Origin: Sweltsa coloradensis
Taxonomy: Eukaryota; Arthropoda; Insecta; Plecoptera; Chloroperlidae
Direction of reading: 5' to 3'
Length of the DNA: 64,000 bases
Assembly: GCA_024449915.1 (NCBI GenBank)
Contig: JAMZAV010003143.1
Span: 1 to 64,000, forward strand
Position numbers and translations under genes: made by a program. Below, piece after piece: positions 23,912-36,165 of this stretch. Numbering within the stretch: the first letter of the stretch is position 1; each line of letters starts with the position of its first letter. The notes below the pieces were generated by a model. That model had not been told where the DNA came from and searched no databases. It saw only the letters and a list, made by a program, of their open reading frames with translations.

Positions 23912-24683
23912 AGACGCCGAAGTTGTTCGAGAATAACCACCTATATAGGCATACAAAAGCAAATCCATGCAACCATCGTAGCAATTGTGCAATTGCTATG
24001 AGGTCAACCTTAAACAATACGTGTATTATTATTGTATTTTAATAGTATTGTTCAGTACTTGATAATAATTATGAAATATTTTATTTTTAGTTACTCAATG
24101 TATATATATGGAAGCAGCAATTAATACTTAATTCTTAATAAAAACCAAGACTCGGGAGGATAAAGCTAAAACACAAACACACGAACATTAACCACAGTCA
24201 GAAATAAAAACACCTACCAAAATATATATACTAATACTAATACATATTAATGACACCATTACAATACACATTAATACCTTTGATGTATGAGCAAAACTCT
24301 GCAGTGTCAGAATGCAAGTGTTCTTTCTCACACGCTATTGTTTCGAGCTAGAAGGACCTGAAGTTTCAGGTGGCATGTTAATTAAATGCGCCACAATTAA
24401 TTCTTCAGACTTCAGACAACGTACATAGGTTCTAAGCCTAGGGGAAGGCATACGGCCGCTAACTCTACATGTCGAATACAAGCTTCTGTTCATGTAAACA
24501 TTTAGAGCTTTAACAAAAACAAATAATAAAACGTAGACGTTTTAAAGTTTGTGTTATACCTAACTTTTAATCGTCTGTTCTATAAGATCAAGTCGTCATT
24601 ACATTTCACTCAAAATCGTGGACGTCGCCATGTTCAAAACGGCCGCGGCGGGAACAAAATATACGATGATATATTATTTCGTT

Positions 24684-24897
24684 TCGAGATAGAACATTGT
24701 TGCATTGTTATTCCGTTGCCATCTTCAACATAATGCTTTGGAGATAGAACACATGCATTTCGTTCTACAACTAAACAGTGGAGATAGAACAGTTGCATTC
24801 TGATTCCGTTTCAATCTTCAACATACGCTTTGGACATAGAACACATGCATTTCGTTCTACAACTAAACAGTGGAGATAGAACAGTTGCATTCTGAAA
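24684..24897 (+). repeat. Two-copy minisatellite, period about 104
   Basis: Blocks containing TAGAACACATGCATTTCGTT, CTACAACTAAACAGTGGAG and ATAGAACAGTTGCATTCTGA are repeated in order, with a third partial copy to the left. Confidence 0.75.
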
Positions 24898-24921
24898 CTG
24901 CGAGCATGTTGTCTCAATAAT

Positions 24922-25732
24922 TGGATGAGCGTAGCGAGCGAAGCGAGTGAAGCGAAGACTTCAATTTCACTGACCCCCCAAAAATTTAGCTCGGGTGTTT
25001 TTTTTTTTTGTTTTTTTGTTTTTTTGTTTTTTGTTTTTTTTTTTTTTTTTTTTGTTTTTTTGTCTGTTTGTTCGCTCTCTACCGGGCAAACGGCATATGC
25101 GATCTTGATGAAAATTTGACACGACCTTTGAAATCTCTGAACTTAGACTTGCTACGTTTTTGGGTACAATCGAAGAAATATTTCTCATGAATATCGTACT
25201 TTTACGATTTTTTTCGATTTTTAGTGCGATATTTTCGTGACATTTGGGCCGATTCTGACCAAACGGGTGGGGCTACAACGTTCATATTTCACATGGACAT
25301 TAAGGTAATGGTGATGTATTGCTTTTTAAAAGAAAAAGTTGAAAAAGTTAGCCAGAAGCTACAGAAATAAAGCTTTTAATATAAGTTTTTTGATTTTTTG
25401 TGCGATATTTTCGTGCCATTTGGGCCAATTCTGACCAAACGGGTGGGGCTACAACGTTCATATTATACATGGACATTAAGGTTATGGTGATGTAGTACCT
25501 TTTGAAAGAAAAAGTTGAAAAAGTTAGCCAGAATCTATAGAAATAAAGCTTTTAATATAAGTTTTTTAAAGTAAATAATACCAATTGACAAGAAACAATA
25601 GAAACTTGACAACAATCACTTCAATGCGTAGGCAGCAAAACAAAGCACTTGCAAAAGTAAAGATATGCCACGCAAACAAAAAACTATAAAACGCTCATCC
25701 TTCAACGCGGCGGGACTTTAGCGTTTTCCTAG
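24922..25732 (+). mobile_element. HINE family B, full length
   Basis: It starts TGGATGAGCGTAGCGAGCGA and ends with ACGCTCATCC, the hairpin AACGC...GCGTT, then TTCCTAG before T, exactly as family A does. The body differs: CTTCAATTTCACTGACCCCC, a long T run, CCGGGCAAACGGCATATGCG and two tandem units of about 184 bases (TGCGATATTTTCGTG ... AAACGGGTGGGGCTACAACG). The segment TTTGAAATCTCTGAACTTAG is still shared with family A, which shows common descent of the heads. Confidence 0.7.
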
Positions 25733-26319
25733 TATAAATAGCTGTCTGTTGCGATGTTTGATGTGAGATTTTTACTCGTTTTATGAGTAGACGATATTGA
25801 CGAGAGGCAATCTTTCGTGATTGAAACCTACTTTATTAAGTTTACATTGCAATAAATTTGTCCCTAAAAATTGTGTTCTTGGGGGAGAAAATATAATTAA
25901 GTTACATTTGGGCAACATTGGTTTTAGGATTTAAAAGGAGGATTTCGGAATTTTATTGACTTTGCGCACTTGTTTTTATAATATTCGACAAAATTAATAA
26001 TTTTTTTTTGTAAAGATTTGCTCCTCTATCTCTCTCTCTCTCTCTGCTCGCGGGAATTATCGTAGGATAATATTAATCCATTATGAGTAGTGTCAGTTAT
26101 CTCTTACTAATTAAGAGTATTTTACTTTCAGAATTATGATTCATTTAGTGCAATTCCAATAAGGGCATCATCAAACCGGTTCGAACCTAAAACCAAAAAA
26201 TAGTAAACTATTTTTCCTGAACCGATAATGAAGACATTTATAATATAATAATAATAAATAAATAATTTGTTAACAGTAAATATGAAGTTGGATATACAAT
26301 ATATGGATGATGCAGTATA

Positions 26320-26790
26320 AATATCATCACAAAGGTACATATCAAATCCTACTCAAACCCCACACAATGTGAGCGAATAACAAAAAAAAAAAAAATGCTG
26401 CTCACAAACAGCTTTTAAAGTCATCTCAGATGTGTGGACTTTTGACGCAAATAAAAAGTGTTATCAAAGTGACAGTTCAGGTACTTCTCTGAGTTTATTA
26501 AATTCAGCTTAAAGTAAGGTATCCGAGTTGTGTTGGGGAGGTAACAATGTGACAAATAATTGCTCACAAATAACAACCATTGTGTTGGGATAAATATCAT
26601 AACAAAGGTTCTAATAACAAAGGTTCTTATTAAATCCGACTCAAACCTCACACAATGTGAGTGAATTCCATCAAAATAAACAAATACAAATTCTGCTCAC
26701 AAACAGCTCTTAAAGTCATCACAAACGTGAGGACTTTTGATGTAGATAAAATGTAGTAGCAAAGTGACAGTTCTGATAATACTCTGAGAG
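26320..26790 (+). repeat. Imperfect direct duplication, period about 285-298
   Basis: CCACACAATGTGAG, TGCTCACAAACAGC, TTAAAGTCATC and AAAGTGACAGTTC each occur twice in the same order. It is part of the right side of the candidate 4.1 kb element. Confidence 0.7.
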
Positions 26791-27130
26791 CAGAAATACA
26801 TTTGCTCATATTGGGTTAACTCTGTGTGCTAATAGAGAGGTCTCAAAGTGTTGCATTTTTGCATGGAATATTTAATTCAGTCACATTCATCTCACATTTT
26901 GCTCACAATGTGTGGGGACTGTCTTTGTGAGCTAAGTGACGAAAATAAACACCTCTCTGAGTGGTGTTGTGTTTACTGGGTCGCGCCTGTGTGGACGTAT
27001 TTGAGACTGGGGATCTAGCCTACTATAGATGTTAAATATCATTGGTACAGTATTAGAATCACATCATATCACGCCACTTGAAACTTGCATTTAGGGACAA
27101 CACATGAAACAATCTGTGTGCAAGTGTGAT

Positions 27131-27912
27131 TGGATGAGCGTAGCGAGCGAAGCGAAGATTCCATTTCACTACACTGGAGAAAAAATCCGGAATGTTTATT
27201 TTTTCTTTCTTTCTTTCTTTCTTTCTTTCTCTCTTTCTTTCTTTTTTCTTTTTTTTGTATTTTTGTGTGTTTGTTAACACGATTCCGGCTAAACCGATAC
27301 TCCGATTGCGATGAAATTTTATGGAGGCCTTCGAAATCTCTGAACTTAGAACTGCCACGTTTTTGAGCGCAATCGAGAAATTTTTTCTTATAAAAAACGC
27401 AATTTTACGTTTTTTTTTCGATTTTTTTAAAATTTCTTCGACTTATAGCACCTACATGCTTTATCCGATTGTCATGATTTTTTAACAGAACCTTAATTTT
27501 ATGAATTAAGATATTCGTGTGAAATTTGAGCGTGATCGAAAATTATTTCTCATGAAAATCGAAATTTTACGGGTTTTTTTCTTTTTTAAAACAATTCTTT
27601 GACTTATAACACCTACATGCTTTATACTATTGTAATGATTTTTTCACAGAACCTTAATTTCATGAATTAATATACTCGTGTTAAATTTGAGCGTAATCGA
27701 ATAATTATTTCTTATGAAAATTGCAATATTACGATTTTTTTTTTAAAATTACGATTTGTAAAAAAATTAAGTTAATTTTTTGTTTTATTTAATTTAATTA
27801 AAAAAATTCTTCGACTTAGTAATAATTTTTTCTCAGAACAACAGAAAATCCGCGTAACACATGCTAGCTCAATGCACCAATTACGCTCATCCAACAACGC
27901 GGCGGGACTTAG
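27131..27912 (+). mobile_element. HINE family A, 3'-shortened
   Basis: The head and internal units are intact, and the T run is a (CTTT)n microsatellite (27197-27250). The 3' side keeps ACGCTCATCCAACAACGCGG but stops at GGGACTTAG, lacking the GCGTTTTC half of the hairpin. It was probably inactivated by that deletion. Confidence 0.7.
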
Positions 27913-27954
27913 TAATAATAATCAGGGAGCAAAACTTCCATATAAGCACTGTTA

Positions 27955-28151
27955 TGTCCGTCGTCTATGCGTGTGTATAGCGTCTCACGATAAAAAAAAA
28001 CGAACACGACTTCCGATTGACTGTTAGTATTGCCCTACAGGTTGTGTTATGTGACTCTGGGAGTAAGGGCGAGTGATGGCTAGCCGGAGCCCCCCAGAAA
28101 GTTTGAATTTCCACTTCACGGCGCAGACAACGAACTTTGTTTTAGAGCTAA
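27955..28151 (+). repeat. Repeat family D copy
   Basis: It contains GTCCGTCGTCTATGCGTGTG, GCGTCTCACGATAAAAA, TTCCGATTGACTG and GACTCTGGGAGTAAGGGCGA, in the order seen at 18022 and 40853. HINE family C begins immediately at its right edge. Confidence 0.55.
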
Positions 28152-28831
28152 TTAAGCGAGCGAAGCGAGCGTTTCCATTTGACTCTGCCGGAAAAAATAG
28201 TCACTGTTTTTTTTTTTTTTTTTGTTTTTTTGTTTGTATGTCTCGCGATAACGTTCGAACGGAGGCTCGGATCGAGTTGAAATTTTCACCATCCGCAAGC
28301 TTTGTTCTCGATTGAATGCCATTAGTTTTGTGGCAAAATCGTTCAAAAAGTTAAAAAGTTACATTAAAGTTAATCGAAAGTTTTTTTTCCAAACTCAACG
28401 GCGACAAAATCTGAGATAGCCAAATCATTTAGAATGTCCGTCCGGTCACGAATATGTTAATTTTATTTTGATCCGATAAGTAGTGTAGATGGAAATTACA
28501 TTATAACAAAAGTAACGTTGCCATGGCAACGAAAAGACGCGCGAAGTTTCTAATGCACTGCCACCTAGAAGTAATCAAAATACTTTCGAGGAAGCAGTCT
28601 ATTAATTGTCAACAAAGAGTTTAAAAAGTTTTTCCAAGGAGTCAAGGTCCTCTAGATGGCGGTGGATTTTAAAGTAAAGATTTAAACACGGGTTTACCCA
28701 AATACCTTGGCAATAATAAATAATACTGGAAACGCGAACGTCGTAAATTTTAAAATTTAAAAAAATGTGCAATGTGGGTCTAGCTATAGCACGTGCTCGC
28801 TTATCAACGCGTCCAACTGAGCGTTTCCTAG
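28152..28831 (+). mobile_element. HINE family C (divergent)
   Basis: It starts TTAAGCGAGCGAAGCGAGCG. The 3' side has the inverse of its own start (GCTCGCTTA), then hairpin AACGC-GTCCAACTGA-GCGTT and TTCCTAG before T. Both the terminal repeat and the loop differ from families A and B, but the stem, spacing and terminal CCTAG are the same. The head also shares the order TTTCCATTTGACTC, long T run, TTTGTTTGTATGT. No coding frame is supported. Confidence 0.6.
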
Positions 28832-28978
28832 TTAAGTCTACCAGCGCCTCCACCAAAATGCTTTAGGGTTCTACTCGTGGGAAAGCTGGCCAGTGCCCAG
28901 GGACAACATGCATCTCGTCAGGGGGAAACATCAGCATTTCACAATCCTAAAGTCGTTCTTTGTTATAGCAATGACTAA

Positions 28979-29235
28979 CCGACAGTGTTGGCTCGAGCGC
29001 TAAGCGCTCGACTCGGAGGTCCCGGGTTCGAATCCCGCCGAGACCGGCAATCCTGACTAAAGGGTTTTTCCGAGGTTTTCCTCAATCGTTAAGGCGAATA
29101 CAAGGGATTGATCCCTCGGACATCCCTTCACAATCATCCTATCTGCAATATACGTATAGTTAGTCACCTGAAGAGGGTCACACCGGTTAAATCTGATGTG
29201 TATACCCTATAGCGGGCATCCTTCAAAAATTTATT
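28979..29235 (+). mobile_element. tRNA-derived SINE (family 1) with 13-bp target duplication
   Basis: A 257-base element flanked on both sides by TAGCAATGACTAA (28966-28978 and 29236-29248), direct proof of retroposition. The head contains a B box (GGGTTCGAATCCC) followed by GCCGAGACCGGCAATCCTGA, then CCGAGGTTTTCCTCA, ACAAGGGATTGATCCCTCGG and ACATCCCTTCACAAT, with a short A/T-rich tail. Other copies: 36166-36415 (two), 40596-40800, 47440-47650, 51005-51215, 59640-59815 and 63095-63240. Confidence 0.85.
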
Positions 29236-29248
29236 TAGCAATGACTAA

Positions 29249-30534
29249 TAATGAGTCATGTACGGAGTTTAATAACGGAATGAATATTATATTTCATATA
29301 TATGCATGGATTATTATTTCCATGATTCTGATTTGTAAGTAAATAATAACCTAACCAAATGATGTTGTGTCGGGTCGGCTATTATTGAATGAGGCAGCAG
29401 ACCCTATGGTTCTCCGCATGGGGTAGGGCCCTCATTGTGAAACAGTTCCTCCAATGCAACGCTTCTTTGTTCGTTTGCCTATTCACATTCAACGCTTTTT
29501 CTATGTATTCCAGGTGACAAAAAAACAACGCCATTCAAAATGATGTGGTTTATGCGCGCAACACAGGCATAAATCAACTCGACCGACAAGGGTGGCTTGT
29601 CGGACTAAAATGCTGCAAGGGGATAAGTAAAATTTGACAGAATTCTTCGGCGTTGTAGAGTTTAACCCCTTAATTTATAGGGCTGCACAGATAAATATTT
29701 TAAAATCTTTTCAATAGGAAAAAATATATAGCCTAATTGAAATATTGACGCAAAGTAGGCCTATGGCTCTACGGGGTTATTTATGTGTGATTTGGATAGT
29801 GGTTGATACCCGCCCAAGGAGAAACCTTTCGAGTTTTGTGAGCCGCGTCTGGCGTTCGTCTTCGTCGTCTGGAATCTGGAAGATGCTTGGAGCTTGAATG
29901 CTCAACTATAAGAGCATTTTCAAGAGGTATACTTATAGGCTTAGGTTTTTACAGTCGGAAGTTCAAGAGCAAGTACTTGAAGAACCAACTACGGAAATCA
30001 AGTTCTGGTTCTACGTGAAAGTAGTTTGATTGGAGTTGCACTTGCACCGATCTCCCCCGCCCACCGTGTCTCAACTCTCAAGCATGGTACAAGGATATGA
30101 ATATCATTGGATCATGTCTCACGCGCAGTCAGTGAGTACTTGGGCTCCTATAGTGCATTCCACAGCGAACTGAGAGTGCCTCAGGCTACGAAAGCCGGTT
30201 CCTTTCTCCAGCGGATCTTGGACATCCCCTAGAGTAGCTCGTAAATGTTGAATGGGGGGTGGTAAGGTTCTGAGATGTGGTGTTCAGTGGAAGGGGGGAG
30301 GCAATAAAATATATAATTTAAAATGTGGTGCGTTCTTGACCTGCATTAATGGTATTCCTAAATTACCATATCATTTCGTAAAACTATCGTTTAATAATAT
30401 ATTTCTGAAAATGCATGTTGTAGCAGTCCGTGTATAACTTTTATAGTTGTTTTATAGTGGCATGTACGCTTTAGCGCAAGTCTGCATATGGCTCGCGGAG
30501 TAGTGGCAAATTACCTATCGATATCGAATATTAA
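29249..30534. other. Intron 1, nothing recognised
   Basis: No exon or repeat that I can name. A frame at 30252-30437 lacks any family feature. Confidence 0.5.
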
Positions 30535-30650
30535 ATTAACTTAAATAAATAAATTCGAATTTAGAGTCTGCTCTATGAGTATTTCTCGGTGCTATTCTCG
30601 CAACTGATTTTCAGTGGGGTCAGGTCTTTTAATTTAAAGAGGAACGAATG
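30535..30650 (-). mobile_element. SINE family 2, truncated 3' part
   Basis: It reads AAATAAATAAATTCGAATTT, AGAGTCTGCTCTATGAG and CAACTGATTTTCAGTGGGG, the inverted 3' end of the SINE at 10683-11101, diverged and lacking the head. Confidence 0.6.
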
Positions 30651-32940
30651 AATTTTAATTTGTTTCTGAACAGTCACCATTGTTAATACATAAGTAATAC
30701 AAAATAAAATACAAATCATTGTAGATTGTGTCGTCTAACAATAATATAAAAATAAAGATGACGGTATACAGTAACAACACAACATGTACATAAAAAACAC
30801 AGCTACAGATATACCGATCCTGTATACATTAATACATAAATACATGTCAAAGCGTTTTTAATGTTAAGCCCTGTCGGCACCACCGACACCAACCCACGAT
30901 ATTTTGCATCGGAAGCAGAGAAATTAAACATAAATTCATATGAAAGCAAGCCACTGTCAGGGTGGTCATGATGTTCACAACTTTCGGTTGTATAATAGGC
31001 TTTTTAGCTCCGTGAATTAAATAAAGAACTTTTATCGTCTATGCTTCCAACCTTCCAGTTTATAGTAACTTGCTTGATAATGGAAATATAACATGCAAGA
31101 GAGGAAGACAATAACGAAGCAAATATAGGCGCATCGACGGATAAAGGGCGGTCATGAATACGGGTCAATCTCAGTATTGTGACGGGTTTGTTAAGTTGGT
31201 TTATTCATGTTTCCTATGCCGATGGTTCCGGGTTTAAATCCCGGTACAGGCTGTGTTTTCTTTTTACTTCTTTCGATTTGGTATAAAAACAATAATATGT
31301 TTGCTGGTTACTATTTTCCACAATAGAAAAGGAACCGTCCAAATTATGATAAGATGGTGACAAAACCTTTGTTCGCAATCTATCATGTTTTGACCCTGTT
31401 TCTCCCAAGATACCTCCCCCCCCCACCCCCACACCCCCACCCCACACACACTCACACATTCAATGCAAATTATAACCAATGTTACCGTGGCAAAAGTTTT
31501 TGATAATATAACCATAAGATTGTTGGTATCTGTTTGTGAATTCCGTCTTTTACTGTTAAACATCAGTTATAAATAATAAAATATGTCATTATTGAGTCAA
31601 TGACGAAATAAAAAGGTATTTTACGCGGGATTCGAACGCACGTGCGTTGGTGTCAAATATACGTAAATGTAATTTTTTTTTTCTTCTTTTTTTTATCGGG
31701 TTGTTTCGTAGCGGCGGTAGTGATATCTTTTTTTTATACGTAAATGTGTTCCACTTGTAGAATATGGTATGATATGAATATGAATTTAATTATTTTTAAT
31801 TTTAATTTAAATATTTTATTAGTTGTGGATGTGGCTCTGAGTTGGGAAGGGTAAAATCGTTGTCAGACCTCAATAAACTTTATGATAGAAAAGGTAGTTT
31901 ACAACATGGCCATTGAAGGAAGGGGATCGGCGAACAGACAACAAAAACACAAGGACTTGAACTAGCTGGAACCTCTATTAAGACGACACAAAGAAAGTCG
32001 GGGCTAGCCAAACTGTACTGCATTTGGAAGCAACGCCAAAACAGCTACTCTCAGTTGATCATAAAATGGACTATAGCGTGGTGTTGTCTCACTTGAGTGG
32101 CGGAACCAGGGGACGAACGGTAGGGTCAATCGCCCCCCACCCCTTGTTTCCTAAAGGGTTAAATTTTATTCTATAATGATTTTAAGAATCCTGCAGCGAC
32201 AGTAGGCAATAGGCCTACGTTGATCTAAGGAAACCAAGTTAGGCACCATTGCGGTAGCTAGGCCATAGCTAAGAACATTTTGTTAGTTTATTTAGTCTTC
32301 CGTATTTGAGGTTGGGGGCATAAATGGGATTCCAAAACGTTATTTTATCCGAAAATTGTGGAAAAAGCTTCTAACTTATTAAGATTTTGAATAACATGTA
32401 TTTTTTTTCATGTTACCGTGATGTTACTATTTGCTTTTTATCTTGGCTCATGCCTCACCGTTGCAAATGCACTTTTGCCACATTGGCCTTCCCATGTTAT
32501 TTTTTTAAATTTAAGCAAGGATTATGTCGCTAGGAACTTACATTTCTATTATGCCTACGAATATATTGAAACCCCATGATGCGTTTGAATGTGATGTTTT
32601 AACTAATCTATAATACATAAATAGATTTGTAACCGGAATCTAACCCTTGTATCACGGGCATGGCATGAAAAATGTTATGCGAGGGGAGCTGAGTGAAAAA
32701 ACATTAAATTACTGAGAACATAGAATAAATAAGTATGAAAATAAGAGTTAAGCATCACTGACTTAGTGTCTGCAAGACCATTGACATAGGCGGGCCAAAT
32801 GACGGCCCCGAGACATAAATCGAAATAACATCAACATATTCAATGATATATATTATAACAGTCCATTTAGGCCTAAATCAATTGACCAAATTAGTAATAA
32901 TAAAATTAGGCTACTATTCTAAATACAAAATATGGATTCT
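30651..32940. other. Intron 1, mostly unassigned
   Basis: No coding exon recognised. A T-arm-like hairpin (TCCGGGTTTAAATCCCGG, about 31228-31246) may be a SINE-head relic. A C/A-rich low-complexity stretch spans 31410-31460. AGTGGCGGAACCAGGGG at about 32097 resembles one hAT terminus without a visible partner. Confidence 0.45.
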
Positions 32941-32945
32941 TTTTC

Positions 32946-32995
32946 CATGTTCTCTTTTGTAAATCAGTTTTTATAACTGAATAGGATAGACTTTA

Positions 32996-33043
<48 letters not shown>

Positions 33044-33100
33044 AATACGTAAATATATAGGCCCTACATAAATAAGTAAATAAATAAATAAATACAACAA
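32946..33100 (+). mobile_element. Retroposon 3' end (family E) with (AAAG)n and (AAAT)n tails
   Basis: TTTGTAAATCAGTTTTTATA and ACTGAATAGGATAGACTTTA precede a 48-base (AAAG)n run and an (AAAT)n run. The conserved part holds a small hairpin (CAGTT/AACTG) directly before the A-rich tail, as in 3' ends of some LINEs. Other copies are at 18068 and 62542. Confidence 0.55.
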
Positions 33101-33300
33101 AAAATTAGCATTCTTGAAGAGTTTCTGCCAAGCCAGCTCGTAGGTAGTAAAGCGTGGCGTAGTAAAGCGTGGCGCCCGACGAGTTTTTATGGCATAACCA
33201 AAGTTATTTTATGAAAGGTGGGTGAATTTTATGTATGTGTTTTTGTGGAAGTATCAACGGGTCTTATCGTAGGATGAGGGGAAGTACTTATTCTAGGAAG

Positions 33301-33679
33301 CTTAGCAAACGCTTTTTCAGGCGCGTTGTTGGATGAGCAAATTTCACACGAATATATTAATTCATAAAATTAAGGTTCTGTGAAAAAACATTAATATCTG
33401 ATAAAGCATGTAGATGTCTTTTTTAAATCGAAAAAATCGTAAAATTGCGATTTTCACGAGAAATAATTTTTCGATTGCGCTCAAAAACGTGTCAGTTCTA
33501 AGTTCAGAGATTTCGAAGGCCTCCAGAAAATTTCATCGCAATTGGAGTATCGGTTTAGCCGGAATCGTGTTAACAAACACACAAAACTACAAACAGGAAA
33601 AACAGAAAGAAATAAAGAAAAAAACATTCCGGATTTTTTCTCCAGTGTAGTAGAATGGAATCTTCGCTTCGCTCATCCA
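33301..33679 (-). mobile_element. HINE family A, internally deleted, third hairpin loop
   Basis: On the minus strand it starts TGGATGAGCG and keeps the head and TCTCTGAACTTAGA segment, then jumps to AAATTTGCTCATCCAACAAC. The 3' hairpin is AACGC-GCCTGAAAAA-GCGTT followed by TGCTAAG. So it has the same stem with a loop unlike families A, B or C. Only about 380 bases remain. Confidence 0.6.
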
Positions 33680-33846
33680 AAAATGCCAGGCGTATAAAAG
33701 AGACCCCGTGAAGAATTGGCCCCCATCATGGTCATGGTATTATCTCACTCCCGCAGTCATCAAGAAATAGATGTGGACATTGTGATGTGTGAGCCCTATT
33801 AGCAACGTGAATCCACTTAGTTATTGCAGAATGCAGAGCCAATCAT

Positions 33847-33929
33847 ATAATATAAACATGTATAGATTTTTAAGGGTTTGGATGTGGGTCACATTAAAAC
33901 GCTTGAAAATCTATACATGTTTATATTAT
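33847..33929. repeat. 83-base near-perfect hairpin
   Basis: The arm ATAATATAAACATGTATAGA (plus TTTTTAAG) pairs with the inverse CTTGAAAATCTATACATG (plus TTTATATTAT) with one or two mismatches over about 28 bases. The loop is about 28 bases. The size fits a pre-miRNA, but a tiny MITE fits equally well. Confidence 0.6.
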
Positions 33930-35483
33930 TTATTGGAAAAAGTGCTATAATTCGAAGTTATGACATTATTTAAGATTTTTTTATTATGATGAGTTTTCTT
34001 AGACGCATGTACTGCGATTTATTACATAATACGTTCACGATTACCTCTAATTTAAAAATGGCCAAACTTGGCCATTTTAGAGCTAGGTTCCATTGGCAAA
34101 AATCTCCAATAGGAATTTGATATTGCGACGATCTTTATGCTCATTGACCTTAAGAGGATTTTGGTCAGAAAAAAATATTGGTCATTAGTACTAACGTAGG
34201 CCCTACTTGTCTGTCTTGATGACACATTCACAGTTCACTATGTATTTTAAATTATTATTTGGGCATGTGATTCAGTCAAAATATTATTAGGTGTAATTTC
34301 ATTTTAGGGATGCGTATTTTTGCGTATTTGGGTGTATACTTCTGCACAGAATCAAGATGAAATTTCAATCCTTGGGACATTTTAAGATTGGCAGACCTAC
34401 AATGCTCGAGAAGCTATGCGAAACAAAACCGGGTTTTTTTACAACACAATTTTACAAAACACAATTTTTCACAAATTTTAGGCTCAAAAGTCAAACAGTT
34501 TTTAAGTCTTTTAAATTTGCAATTATATGGTATTATTTTAAAACTGTCTAATCAGTTTGGTATTATCACAGCTCAATGGTATTATGGTATTTTGGATAAT
34601 GTGTTAAAAAATATTAACATTTTGTCACGTTAAAAAAAAATCTTTTGAGAAGACCAAAACTATTTTTGAACATTTTTTCGGTCATACATATTCCCAAAAA
34701 GCATTTTTGTGGATCGTTTTATCAAAAAGTATATGAGTTGGATGGCTGATATTTTTACCATAACTTACACTCTTACCCGTGGCTAGGACGTCATATTTTG
34801 AAATGTGTATCTCTAATATCTTGCCTCAAATTGGTTACTCACAATATCGTATCGTTGTTATTATAGCGTGGAAATGATTACATTTGCCAAACACTACAGA
34901 AGAATGGAACAGTGTTTGTGGCATCGATTGCTCAATGCTCACGTCAAAGACTTTTAGATTCGTAACATTCAGAAATTCTAAATTATTATTTTTATAGGAA
35001 AAATGTTTACGAAGAAGTTAACCCTTTTTAGGTAAATGGAGACAGGAATTTTTACAAGCCAAAACATACATACTGTTCTAAAATGTTTTCAACTTTTACT
35101 ACAAATTAAAAATTAAAATATTGACTCGCTACAGACAAGCTGTTAAAAAAAATTAAAACATTTTGGTATCCACTGTTTTGATTTTCAAAATCTGTTTCTT
35201 GTATTATGTTGTATAATATTTTAGAAAATTGCAATCGATGAGGGGGTTCCAGTAAGTGCCCCTCGTTGCAATGTGATCCGACACAGCCGCGCCAAAGTTT
35301 GTTCGGCTGTCCATTGTCTACAATACACAGGCCAGAGCAATCAGGTGCTGACCAGGGACCACACCCTCGAATTACCTCTATTTTACTTGCCATTCAACCG
35401 AAACTCATCAAGCACAGACGAGATTCTTCTAGGAAACTGTCGAATGGGGAATTTAACCCATTGTTTTGGTATAAATAATAAAG
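33930..35483. other. Intron 1, nothing recognised
   Basis: AT-rich, no exon or known repeat identified. Confidence 0.5.
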
Positions 35484-35533
35484 TCAGTCGTAAGTCAGTC
35501 AGTCAGTCAGTCAGTCAGTCAGTCAGTCAGTCA

Positions 35534-35580
<47 letters not shown>

Positions 35581-35830
35581 TGACTGACTGACTGACTGAC
35601 TGACTGACTGACTGACTGACTGACTGACTGACTGACTGACTGACTGACTGACTGACTGACTGACTGACTGACTGACTGACTGACCGACCGACCGACCGAC
35701 CGACCGACCGACCGACCGACCGACCGACTGACCGACTGACTCACTCTTTCACTCACTCACTCCCTCACTCACTCACTCATACTCACTCACTCACTCACTC
35801 ACTCACTCACTCACCCACTCACCCACTCTC
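35484..35830. repeat. Compound tetranucleotide microsatellite with strand switch
   Basis: Successive blocks: (GTCA)n to about 35537, (GCCA)n to about 35580, (CTGA)n to about 35683, (CGAC)n to about 35728, then (CACT)n. The first and third blocks are reverse complements, so they can fold on each other around the GCCA block. The Ser/Gln-type frames across it are artefacts. Confidence 0.95.
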
Positions 35831-36165
35831 AGCAATCAGTCAGCAAGTCCTGCAGCGCGCTGGAGAGGGGAGACTAGAAATGCTTGGAGTTGAAATGAGA
35901 ACTTGTAATTCAGTGGTAAATATTTGATGCAGACGAGAGACTACGTTCTTGTTCTGCCACTCTCTCTTGAGGGTGGCGAAGTATGTTAATTGGCCATTTA
36001 GATACCTAGTTAGGAAGGAATTCCCAGAGGCTGTTTTAACCCACCCTGGCAAGTGGCAATCGTCGACTCGGAGCGAAACCAACTCCAAAAACAAACATTC
36101 CAGTTAGCAGGAGTACCCTAAAAGTTTCCCACTGTAGATCGCCGATAGAGGTTGCTTGCGCGTCT

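Larger units (their letters stand above)
22972..27052. mobile_element. Candidate 4.1 kb element with 47-bp terminal inverted repeats
   Basis: Left end 22972-23018 and right end 27005-27052 are inverse copies containing GATATTTAACATCTATAGTA and GGCTAGATCCCCAGTC. A second inverted match lies further in (CCCAGTAAACAC near 23363 and GTGTTTACTGGG near 26972). The inside carries GTGCTCAC-type subterminal repeats (23390-23660), a 104-base minisatellite (24684-24897), a 285-298-base duplication (26320-26790) and a later HINE B insertion (24922-25732). No transposase frame is visible, so if it is a transposon it is non-autonomous. An unrelated pair of inverted copies is the alternative. Confidence 0.45.

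Noticed and set aside
35535..35756. Ser/Gln- and Ser/Val-rich open frames
   Set aside because: Translations of tetranucleotide repeats.
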